DNA of 6,176 bases from Robiginitomaculum sp. (GTDB lineage Bacteria; Pseudomonadota; Alphaproteobacteria; Caulobacterales; Maricaulaceae), in assembly GCA_026982235.1 (NCBI GenBank), contig JALSHM010000025.1, positions 1 to 6,176 on the forward strand. The letters are read 5' to 3'. Each line of letters begins with the position of its first letter. Positions within the stretch are counted from its first letter, which is position 1. The translations under genes and the position numbers were made by a program. The notes below the pieces were generated by a model, which was given only the letters and a program-made list of their open reading frames with translations, did not search any database and was not told the origin of the DNA. Positions 1 through 5,654 of the stretch are shown here, in pieces.

Positions 1-32
1 TACATGCATTCTTTTGCACTTAAGGAGTTCCC

Positions 33-353
33 ATGCCGACCATCAATGTAACCGATGCCACTTTCAAAACCGATGTCCTTTCGAGTGACAAGCCTGTCCT
101 CGTTGATTTTTGGGCAGAATGGTGCGGGCCATGCAAAGCCATGAGTCCGGCTTTGGAAGAATTAGCAGAAGAAACCGCTGGCAAGGCGGTCATCGCCAAA
201 ATCAACATAGACGATGCTATGGATACGGCCTTAAATTACAATGTGCGCGGTGTCCCTGCCCTGTTAATTTTCAAAAACGGCGAAGTCGTAGCCGCCCAAA
301 ACGGTGCCATGACCAAGTCCAAGCTCACAGAATGGCTGGCGGAGCATTCTTAG
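33..353 (+). CDS. trxA: Thioredoxin (TrxA-type, complete)
   Basis: This 106-residue protein is a single-domain cytoplasmic thioredoxin, the usual length for the family. It would reduce protein disulfides using electrons from thioredoxin reductase. The active site W30-C31-G32-P33-C34-K35 is intact. The buried Asp before it (D25, in VDFWAEWC) is present, as is the cis-proline P75 in the RGVP loop facing the active site. The residue after the cis-proline is Ala rather than the Thr of E. coli Trx, a mild variation. There is no signal peptide. The ATG is well placed: AAGGAG at 22-27 lies five bases upstream. The gene converges on the aminopeptidase gene with 55 bases between the stop codons. Its promoter and upstream partners lie outside the window. 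Confidence 0.97.
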   Translation: MPTINVTDATFKTDVLSSDKPVLVDFWAEWCGPCKAMSPALEELAEETAGKAVIAKINIDDAMDTALNYNVRGVPALLIFKNGEVVAAQNGAMTKSKLTEWLAEHS

Positions 354-408
354 GCTCAGTCTCTGAACCCCAAAAATATCACCCAAGAACACCGCCAATT
401 TAACTTGG

Positions 409-1977
409 TTATTCCGCCTGTTGTACGTCACGAACTACGGCATTTAAAAACCTTACACCCCAGCCTGCATGACCTTTTGGTGTTGTTGGCCGGGCTTTTG
501 TCAACCAGTCTACACCAGCAATATCCAAATGCACCCATTTGCGATCTTCGTCGACAAAGGTGCCGATAACAGCTGCGCCAATGCTGGCACCTGGATTGCC
601 GGCAGTACTCTTAATGTCAGCAATCTCGGAACGAATGGCCTTGTAATGGTTTTTATTGAGCGGCAATGGCCAAACGTCTTCACCCGCTAATTTGCCGATA
701 CGCATCATATCTTGCGCTAAATCCCAATCGCGGGTGATAACCACCCCATAATCTTCACCCATAGCCCGCGCAGCGGAGCCTGTTAGTGTTGCGATATTGA
801 TAAGCAGACGCGGGTCATACTCCTTTTGAGCGTAGGTAATTGCATCAGACAGGACGAGGCGCCCCTCTGCATCTGTTGACATAACCTCTATGGTTTTACC
901 GCTCATTGTCTTGAGTACATCACCAGGACGGATAGCATCTCCAGAGGGCATATTTTCAGCCATGGCCATAACTCCGACCAGATTGACTTTATCACCGCGT
1001 TTGGCCACGGCATATAGTGTTCCTGCTACCGCTGCAGCACCGGAAAGATCGGACTTCATTGCCCATTGACCACTGTTGGGTTTCAGGCTGATACCGCCAG
1101 TATCAAATGTAATACCCTTTCCAACCAAGGCAATTGGCGCCACACCGCGCTCACCCCCCATATAGGTAACAACGATGAGACGTGGGTCATGTATAGAGCC
1201 TTGTCCAACCCCCATGAGCGCACCCATATTATTGCGTTTCATCTGGGAAAGTCCCATGACCTCAATTTTGACATTGGCAACACCATTAAATAATTTGCGT
1301 ACGCCTTGGGCATAGGTTTCAGGATAGATAGTTTTACCTGGCTCAGTACCCATATCACGGGCAAATTTTACACCCGTTACAACATGACCTAGATCATTCT
1401 CAAATAATGCTTTGGCGGGCTCAGGCGTTTTGCTGTGGAAGCTGACTGTGCGTGTTTGTTCTTTGCTAGTATTGACTTTTTTCGCTTTATATTTTTTAAA
1501 CGCATATGAACCCAGCGCATAACCCATAGCAATTTGTGCCGCGCTTTGTTCGGCTTTGGTAGCAAGTCCTTCAGTTATAACGCTAAGAGAATGGTTGTCG
1601 TTACTGGCTTGCGCCACATAACCACCAAGATCGCGAAGTTGGCGCACCGACAATGTATCCTCCCCTGCACCAACCACAATAATGGACTTAAACGGCGCTA
1701 AGCCGTATAAATGTAATTTCTTGCCAAATTCCCCCTTGAACTCAGCATCTTTGAGCGCGACCTCAAGTCGCCCTTCTGTTTTAGCGCTGATATTGGCTAC
1801 GGCTTCACTAAGGTCACCGTCCTCATCTACAAAAATAGCTATATGCTCGGCCTTGATATCCATATCATCAAATTTTAACTGGGTAGTGTTTGCATTTGCC
1901 GCATATGCAAATATGCACGAAAAAATAAATCCCAGCCCTATTTTGAAAAGCCTTATTTTAGAGAGAACGGTCATCAT
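409..1977 (-). CDS. Exported M17 leucyl aminopeptidase (PepA/Lap family)
   Basis: This 522-residue dizinc aminopeptidase would release N-terminal residues from peptides. Residues 1-29 look like a Sec signal peptide: K7, R9 and K12, a hydrophobic stretch from about 13, then A27-N-A29 as the likely cleavage site. A periplasmic location is therefore likely, unlike cytosolic E. coli PepA. The N-terminal M17 domain spans about 35-180 and the catalytic domain about 195-515. All metal ligands expected from E. coli PepA are present at a constant offset of 17: K287, D292, D310, D369 and E371. The catalytic K299 (GGISLKP) and R373 are also present. The family signature NTDAEGRL reads STDAEGRL, with Ser367 in place of Asn. 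Two consecutive ATGs (1975-1977 and 1972-1974) follow a GGAG on the minus strand at 1983-1986, five and eight bases away, so either could be used. The gene is transcribed divergently from the lipoprotein operon. Confidence 0.95.
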   Translation of the reverse strand: MMTVLSKIRLFKIGLGFIFSCIFAYAANANTTQLKFDDMDIKAEHIAIFVDEDGDLSEAVANISAKTEGRLEVALKDAEFKGEFGKKLHLYGLAPFKSIIVVGAGEDTLSVRQLRDLGGYVAQASNDNHSLSVITEGLATKAEQSAAQIAMGYALGSYAFKKYKAKKVNTSKEQTRTVSFHSKTPEPAKALFENDLGHVVTGVKFARDMGTEPGKTIYPETYAQGVRKLFNGVANVKIEVMGLSQMKRNNMGALMGVGQGSIHDPRLIVVTYMGGERGVAPIALVGKGITFDTGGISLKPNSGQWAMKSDLSGAAAVAGTLYAVAKRGDKVNLVGVMAMAENMPSGDAIRPGDVLKTMSGKTIEVMSTDAEGRLVLSDAITYAQKEYDPRLLINIATLTGSAARAMGEDYGVVITRDWDLAQDMMRIGKLAGEDVWPLPLNKNHYKAIRSEIADIKSTAGNPGASIGAAVIGTFVDEDRKWVHLDIAGVDWLTKARPTTPKGHAGWGVRFLNAVVRDVQQAE

Positions 1978-2008
1978 AAAAACTCCAAATCTTGTTATAT
2001 TGATTAAA

Positions 2009-2026
2009 CCGCCACGGATTGGGCGG
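2009..2026. repeat. Inverted repeat CCGCC-N8-GGCGG
   Basis: CCGCC at 2009-2013 and GGCGG at 2022-2026 are perfect reverse complements around an eight-base spacer. The repeat lies 32-49 bases upstream of the aminopeptidase ATG. It could be an operator over the leftward promoter or a small leader hairpin. A five-base match of G and C is short enough to arise by chance. Confidence 0.3.
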
Positions 2027-2108
2027 AAGTTGTGTGGTTATGTAGTGTAAGCTATGCGGCTTTTGGTGCCTTGTCTAGGCTATGGTGAAACAAACTGTAC
2101 TTGATGTT

Positions 2109-2136
2109 TTGCTAAACGGGTTTTACCTGCTAGGAT
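2109..2136 (+). promoter_or_regulatory. Candidate sigma70-type promoter for the rightward operon
   Basis: TTGCTA (2109-2114, four of six matches to TTGACA) is followed by a 16-base spacer and TAGGAT (2131-2136, four of six matches to TATAAT). A TG one base before the -10 gives an extended -10. Initiation would fall near 2143, leaving a leader of only about 14 bases that still includes the GGGA ribosome site at 2146-2149. This is pattern matching by eye; alternatives upstream (for example TTGTCT at 2071) have poorer -10 partners. Confidence 0.3.
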
Positions 2137-2156
2137 AACAAAAAAGGGAAAATATT

Positions 2157-2615
2157 ATGAATTTTAATCTGCTTAAATCCGCCGCGCTCATTACCGTATT
2201 CAGTTTGGGGGCATGTGCCACAACACCTGACCCAGCCAAAGTGTGTACAGCGGAATGGATTGCTCCACGGGCTGAGCGCGCCATGAAAGATTTTGAACGC
2301 GATACCAAAAAAATCTTCAAAGTGTTTCGCAAATCCGCTGACCGCATGCAAAAAGGCGGCTCGCTGGGTCCTTTGCAAATGTTTTCTTTGATGAATTCCC
2401 TTTCATCCCTAGCCAAGAAATTTGAAAATGGCCGCGCCATGCGCGATATGCGCACCCTAGCCCAAACATGCGACGATCCGAATTTAATTAAGGACGCCAT
2501 GACCGACTTTATGCGCAAACAAGGTATTTCGGATAAATTTATTGATTTTATCAACGGTTTGGAAGACTATCAAAAACTACTGGAAACTGGTGAACGTCCG
2601 GATTTAAAAATATAA
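2157..2615 (+). CDS. Small lipoprotein of unknown function
   Basis: I do not recognise this 152-residue protein. Its N-terminus is a clear lipoprotein signal: K7, a hydrophobic run, then the lipobox L17-G-A-C20. Residue +2 is Ala rather than Asp, so by the E. coli Lol rule the protein would go to the outer membrane. The mature part of about 132 residues looks mostly helical and is rich in Lys, Arg, Met and Phe; basic residues cluster at about 41-66 and 86-100. Besides the lipid-anchor Cys it has exactly two cysteines, C30 and C105, which could form a disulfide in the periplasm. A polar tail (about 137-152) ends the protein. GGGA at 2146-2149 sits seven bases before the ATG. It is the first gene of the rightward run, followed after 34 bases by the MBL lipoprotein. 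Coding is supported by the lipobox, the ribosome site and the operon position. Confidence 0.85.
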   Translation: MNFNLLKSAALITVFSLGACATTPDPAKVCTAEWIAPRAERAMKDFERDTKKIFKVFRKSADRMQKGGSLGPLQMFSLMNSLSSLAKKFENGRAMRDMRTLAQTCDDPNLIKDAMTDFMRKQGISDKFIDFINGLEDYQKLLETGERPDLKI

Positions 2616-2638
2616 GACAAAGCGTCCATAACTTTGTC
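2616..2638 (+). promoter_or_regulatory. Intergenic hairpin, perfect 7-bp stem
   Basis: GACAAAG (2616-2622) and CTTTGTC (2632-2638) are perfect reverse complements around a nine-base loop. The stem begins at the base after the TAA of the lipoprotein gene and ends just before the purine-rich GGGGAG ribosome site (2639-2644) of the next gene. No T-run follows, so it is not a standard intrinsic terminator. It could act in mRNA stability, processing or pausing between the two genes. Confidence 0.5.
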
Positions 2639-2649
2639 GGGGAGATTTT

Positions 2650-3516
2650 ATGAAAAACATATATATTGCGGCCTTTTTACTGCTTGCCGCTTGCGGAAAT
2701 GGCAATATTAGCGACGATACAACAAAAACACCGCAAAAATCACCCGCCGCATCTCTTAAAATGTATGCGCTTGAATGTGGCCGTATTGAAATGCTTGATT
2801 TAAGTATTTTCGATATTGGCGGGGCTTATAAGGGACGCAGCAATAGCGCGGTGAGTTCGTGCTATTTAATCCGCCATCCTAAGGGCGATTTATTGTGGGA
2901 TACCGGCCTGCCGGACGCCCTTAACCAAATGCAAGACGGAGTTGCAAACGGCCCATTTCATGTGTCTGTGCCCCATACTTTATCCGGACAACTCGCAGAC
3001 CTTGGATTAGCGCCAAAAGATATAGAATTTTTATCCATATCCCATTCCCATTTTGACCATGCGGGTAATGCAGGACAATATGCAAGCGCCACTTTCATTA
3101 TCCAGGAAAATGAACACAGCCATATGTTTAGAGACGATGCTCGGAAAGATCAGCAGACTTTTCCCGCCTATAGCGCTCTTGAAAACGCGAAAACCATAAA
3201 GTTTACAGGCACGCACGATGTATTTGGCGATGGTAGTGTGATGATTATCGACACACCAGGACACACGCCGGGGCATACCGTATTAAAGTTGGAACTTGAA
3301 AATACGGGAACAATCTTGCTCACCGGAGATTTATATCATCTGCATGAAGCCCGGGAAAAACGCACAATTCCCGTATTTAACACTGACCCAGAGCAAACCC
3401 TAAAATCTATGGATAAATTTGAAGCCTTAGCCAAGGCGAACAATGCCCGTGTCATCATCCAGCATTCGGCCAAAGATTTTGCAGCTCTGCCAAAACCGCC
3501 AGAATATTTGGATTAA
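2650..3516 (+). CDS. MBL-fold metallo-hydrolase lipoprotein, AHL-lactonase-like
   Basis: This 288-residue protein is a metallo-beta-lactamase-fold hydrolase with a lipoprotein signal (LLAAC, lipid Cys15, +2 Gly). It is probably anchored in the outer membrane facing the periplasm. A low-complexity Thr/Lys/Pro/Ser linker covers about 20-36. The metal site is complete: H132-x-H134-x-D136-H137, then H209 in TPGHTPGH (205-209), D227 in TGD, and H272 near the C-terminus. The opening pattern of the mature domain (MYALECGRIE, and about 71-88 with CYLIRHPKGDLLWDTGLP) resembles the N-acyl-homoserine-lactonase group. The position matching Tyr194 of AiiA (Asp+3) is His230, with Tyr229 beside it, so lactonase activity is unproven; other esters or lactones are possible. 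GGAG at 2641-2644 precedes the ATG by five bases. The GST gene starts three bases after its stop, in the same frame. Confidence 0.92.
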   Translation: MKNIYIAAFLLLAACGNGNISDDTTKTPQKSPAASLKMYALECGRIEMLDLSIFDIGGAYKGRSNSAVSSCYLIRHPKGDLLWDTGLPDALNQMQDGVANGPFHVSVPHTLSGQLADLGLAPKDIEFLSISHSHFDHAGNAGQYASATFIIQENEHSHMFRDDARKDQQTFPAYSALENAKTIKFTGTHDVFGDGSVMIIDTPGHTPGHTVLKLELENTGTILLTGDLYHLHEAREKRTIPVFNTDPEQTLKSMDKFEALAKANNARVIIQHSAKDFAALPKPPEYLD

Positions 3517-3519
3517 ACC

Positions 3520-4194
3520 GTGCATATTCTCTACTCGTTCCGACGTTGCCCCTATGCCATGCGCGCCCGAATGGGATTGAAAATTGCGGGGCTTGAAGCT
3601 GGCACTGACTATGAACACCGAGAAATCCTGTTGCGGGATAAACCTGCTGAAATGCTGCAAGCTTCACCCAAAGGCTCCGTACCCGTCTTTGTCCGCGCGG
3701 ATGGGAAAGTCATAGATGAAAGCTTTGATATTATGCTGTGGGCGCTTAGCCAAAGTGACCCAGAAAACTGGCTGGCACCGGATATGGACGAAATGCTGCG
3801 CCTGATAAAAACCATAGAAGGCCCATTCGCCCAGCATTTGCACCGTTATAAATATGCCAGCATACATGATAAAACATTAAAACGCGGTGATGTAGATTTA
3901 AGCCACCGCGCCCCGGCCTGCGAAATATTACAAGACTATGAGGACAGGCTGGCAGACAGGCAATATTTGATGGGCGCAAAGCCAAGCCTGGCAGATTACG
4001 CCATCTTCCCATTTATCCGCCAATTTGCTGCCGTTGAAAAGGATTGGTGGGACGCGCCGCAATTCCCGTATTTACACACATGGCTACAATATTTTATAGG
4101 CGCAGAGATTTTTACCGCCGTCATGGAGAAATATCCGCTATTTGTATCTGCCAACAAACCAGATGAACAGCAGGTAAAACCTACATTCAGCTAA
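3520..4194 (+). CDS. Glutathione S-transferase, omega-like (GTG start)
   Basis: This 224-residue cytoplasmic protein has the two-domain GST layout. The thioredoxin-fold N-domain (about 1-80) starts with strand HILYSF and carries a C10-P-Y-A motif, the cysteine-type active site of omega-like GSTs and glutaredoxins. That favours thiol transfer or deglutathionylation over classical conjugation. V54-P55 is the cis-proline and E67-S68 the usual glutathione gamma-glutamyl contact. The helical C-domain (about 88-205) has the N-capping box S156-x-x-D159. The start is GTG: the first in-frame ATG is M14, which would remove C10 and strand one. GTG lies three bases after the TAA of the MBL gene and in the same frame. 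Only a weak GGA (3510-3512) precedes it, suggesting translational coupling. The length is normal for the family. The substrate is unknown. Confidence 0.93.
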   Translation: MHILYSFRRCPYAMRARMGLKIAGLEAGTDYEHREILLRDKPAEMLQASPKGSVPVFVRADGKVIDESFDIMLWALSQSDPENWLAPDMDEMLRLIKTIEGPFAQHLHRYKYASIHDKTLKRGDVDLSHRAPACEILQDYEDRLADRQYLMGAKPSLADYAIFPFIRQFAAVEKDWWDAPQFPYLHTWLQYFIGAEIFTAVMEKYPLFVSANKPDEQQVKPTFS

Positions 4195-4220
4195 GCTACA
4201 GGGAGAAAACACTATTATCG

Positions 4221-4247
4221 GGGCGCAAATATGAGGAATATACGCCC
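4221..4247 (+). promoter_or_regulatory. Hairpin carrying the Shine-Dalgarno in its loop
   Basis: GGGCG (4221-4225) pairs perfectly with CGCCC (4243-4247). Inside, ATAT (4229-4232) can pair with ATAT (4238-4241), leaving loop GAGGA (4233-4237). That loop is the core of the ribosome site GAGGAA (4233-4238), nine bases before the ATG at 4248, and the start codon follows the stem directly. The layout is visible in the sequence; a translational-control role (for example temperature or a bound factor) is inference. Confidence 0.45.
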
Positions 4248-5591
4248 ATGAAATATACGAATAATATTAAAACCATAGTGATTGCTCTGTTCAGTTTCGT
4301 AGTTTTCGCTGCACCTGTAGCCCATGCGCAACAGGATATTGGCGACATTATCGACGAAATTTTTAAAGGCGGACAATTTCCAAAGCCAGGACAAGAAAGA
4401 CTGCCACAAGGCCGTATTGATAATATTCCGGTAGAAATAAGGTTTGATGCTGGGCCAGACGGCCTGCCCCCTGAGGCCATGCTGATTGTCACGGCCTATG
4501 CCCCGCCGCCGCCAAATGTGCGCCGCTCTTCACCGCTTATGCTCGGGCAAACAAGATTGCTGATGTCCGATCTAACATCGCCTTTGCAAATCATTATTGC
4601 GGCACCGTCACGCATCACACAAGACTTGGATTATGCACGAATAGAAGCCAAAATCGTCGATATAAATAATGCCGTTATTTATGAATTGCCCTTTCCTGGC
4701 AAGTTTAACGGCTATGAAGCACCCGTGCTAAATCTAGTCGCTATAGGCGCGCCCACAGCCCCCACACCCCAACAGCCAAAGAGCTTAAGCTCCGAAACAG
4801 TGCGCGGCACGGTAAAACTCAACGGCAAAGCTCCAAAATTTGCGGGTTCTAACTTGGTTGTGCGGCTGGTTGAGGACGGCTTAGCGGGTGGTGCCTCAAA
4901 TATGATATTTGGCGAAAGCCGGCAAGTCTTAGACGGCAAAAAAGCCCCATTTGCGTTCGAATTTAAACATGTGATAGATAAGACGAGAACCGCTAGCCCG
5001 TTAGCGCTCGAGGTTTGGATAGAAGATTGGGCCGGACGCAAAACCCATGTCACACCTGCACCCATTCCCTATAATGGCCCCAAAACCAAATACCGTATCC
5101 GCTTGGATGCCATTGGGCCTTTGCCTTATAATCCGCTCCCCAAAAATACCTTACCCAAACCCGTTACGCCCAAGCCGATTGCAAAGCCAAAACCAGCCCC
5201 CAAACCTGTAACGCGCCCCAAGCCCACCACACGCCCCAAGCCGGCACCGGCGCCTATATCTGTCAAACAAACCATAAACGGCGAAGCCCGGTTTAATGCC
5301 TATAAAGGCCTGCCCAAGGGTTCCGTTCTTATTGCAGTTCTGGAAAGTACGGGGCAAAGTGCCCGCCCGACCATATTGGCCTCAACCCGTGTGTTTTTGG
5401 ACGGTTTATCTGGTGATGTAGCCTTCAAACTCACGGCGAATAGTGTTGATATAGCCCCAAACAAACCAACACCAGTTTTGCGGGTGCGCATAGAAAGCCA
5501 AGACGGCACATTATTTTTCTCCAATCCCGGTGGCACGCGCCTCGTGCCAGGTTTTAATGCCGTAAACCTACGCCAGTCGCCGAATTATTAG
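4248..5591 (+). CDS. Exported protein with three YbaY/YscW-like repeat domains
   Basis: This 447-residue protein has a Sec signal peptide (K8, hydrophobic 9-22, cleavage after V-A-H-A27) and no lipobox, so it is probably periplasmic or secreted. I read three divergent copies of one beta-rich domain, at about 59-165, 185-289 and 341-443. Each has a strand such as MLIVTAYAP, LVVRLVED or VLIAVLES. Each then has an aligned block around an invariant Arg: LGQTRLL (R103), FGESRQVLDG (R225), LASTRVFLDG (R381). An alternating strand (ARIEAKIVD, LALEVWIED, LRVRIES) and a closing turn follow. The pattern recalls the YbaY/YscW lipoprotein-chaperone-like domain family, though I could not run a profile search. 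A Lys/Pro-rich linker joins domains 2 and 3, and a Pro-rich 167-178 joins domains 1 and 2. Function is unknown; binding or chaperoning of envelope proteins is a guess. GAGGAA at 4233-4238 precedes the ATG. Confidence 0.9.
   Translation: MKYTNNIKTIVIALFSFVVFAAPVAHAQQDIGDIIDEIFKGGQFPKPGQERLPQGRIDNIPVEIRFDAGPDGLPPEAMLIVTAYAPPPPNVRRSSPLMLGQTRLLMSDLTSPLQIIIAAPSRITQDLDYARIEAKIVDINNAVIYELPFPGKFNGYEAPVLNLVAIGAPTAPTPQQPKSLSSETVRGTVKLNGKAPKFAGSNLVVRLVEDGLAGGASNMIFGESRQVLDGKKAPFAFEFKHVIDKTRTASPLALEVWIEDWAGRKTHVTPAPIPYNGPKTKYRIRLDAIGPLPYNPLPKNTLPKPVTPKPIAKPKPAPKPVTRPKPTTRPKPAPAPISVKQTINGEARFNAYKGLPKGSVLIAVLESTGQSARPTILASTRVFLDGLSGDVAFKLTANSVDIAPNKPTPVLRVRIESQDGTLFFSNPGGTRLVPGFNAVNLRQSPNY
5118..5255 (+). 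repeat. Lys/Pro-rich linker with short DNA repeats
   Basis: Residues 291-336 of the triple-domain protein are dominated by Pro and Lys/Arg in KP, RP and AP pairs, an extended flexible or wall-spanning type of linker. At DNA level CGCCCCAAGCC occurs exactly at 5214-5224 and 5232-5242, with a close relative ACGCCCAAGCC at 5166-5176. Such repeats can expand or contract by slippage, so length could vary between strains. Confidence 0.8.
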
Positions 5592-5605
5592 AGTTGTTTC
5601 TAGCC

Positions 5606-5621
5606 TTTACCTCTCGGTAAA
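5606..5621 (+). other. Short intergenic hairpin, 6-bp stem with TCTC loop
   Basis: TTTACC (5606-5611) and GGTAAA (5616-5621) are perfect reverse complements around a four-base TCTC loop, 14 bases after the stop of the triple-domain gene. No T-run follows on the plus strand (an A8 tract lies at 5635-5642), so it does not look like an intrinsic terminator and the downstream gene may still be co-transcribed. Confidence 0.35.
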
Positions 5622-5654
5622 CTCCGCTTAAGTTAAAAAAAATTGGAGATATTT

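Larger units (their letters stand above)
1978..2156. promoter_or_regulatory. Divergent intergenic region between aminopeptidase and lipoprotein operon
   Basis: This is the largest gene-free stretch in the window (179 bases) and must hold promoters or leaders for both directions unless transcription starts elsewhere. It contains the aminopeptidase ribosome site (minus strand, 1983-1986), a TATAAC on the minus strand at 1994-1999 that could be a -10 but lacks a good -35, an inverted repeat at 2009-2026, a candidate rightward promoter at 2109-2136, and the lipoprotein ribosome site GGGA at 2146-2149. No open reading frame here looks real. Confidence 0.6.

Noticed and set aside
353..369. Imperfect hairpin (GG-c-TCAG / CTGA-a-CC) at the thioredoxin stop codon as a terminator
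   Set aside because: The stem has a C-A mismatch and is followed by CCAAAAA rather than a T-run. The CCAA/TTGG pair further along in the same gap is only four bases, so no terminator is called between the convergent genes.
110..403. Second plus-strand frame of 97 codons overlapping the thioredoxin gene
   Set aside because: It lies out of frame inside a clear thioredoxin; the translation is Arg/Gln/His-rich without domain features.
1905..1925. Lipobox reading (I-F-S-C21) in the aminopeptidase signal peptide
   Set aside because: Phe at -2 is unusual, K12 lies too close for a clean lipobox, and a good type I site (A27-N-A29) follows, so an ordinary Sec signal is preferred.
1682..2050. Plus-strand open frame of 122 codons antisense to the 5' end of the aminopeptidase gene and crossing its promoter
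   Set aside because: It is antisense to well-conserved M17 coding sequence, shows no recognisable domain and would run through the divergent promoter region. The same applies to plus-strand frames at 469-690 and 1066-1293.
2123..2554. Minus-strand open frame of 143 codons opposite the small lipoprotein gene
   Set aside because: The plus-strand gene has a lipobox, a ribosome site and an operon position. The minus frame has composition typical of a reverse-complement shadow and no family resemblance.
4231..4251. Six-codon upstream frame (MRNIRP) whose TGA overlaps the ATG of the triple-domain gene as ATGA
   Set aside because: The ATGA overlap is suggestive of coupling, but the only purine-rich site before it (AGGGAGAA, 4199-4206) is about 24 bases away, too far for initiation; chance is more likely.
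4712..5065. Minus-strand frame of 117 codons opposite the triple-domain gene
   Set aside because: The plus strand encodes aligned repeat domains. The minus frame shows no motif or ribosome site and is a shadow, as are minus frames at 3746-4012 and 5300-5536.
5592..5654. Independent promoter for the M1 gene
   Set aside because: Candidate pairs such as TTTACC (5606-5611) with TAAGTT (5629-5634) match only four and three of six consensus bases, not enough to call.
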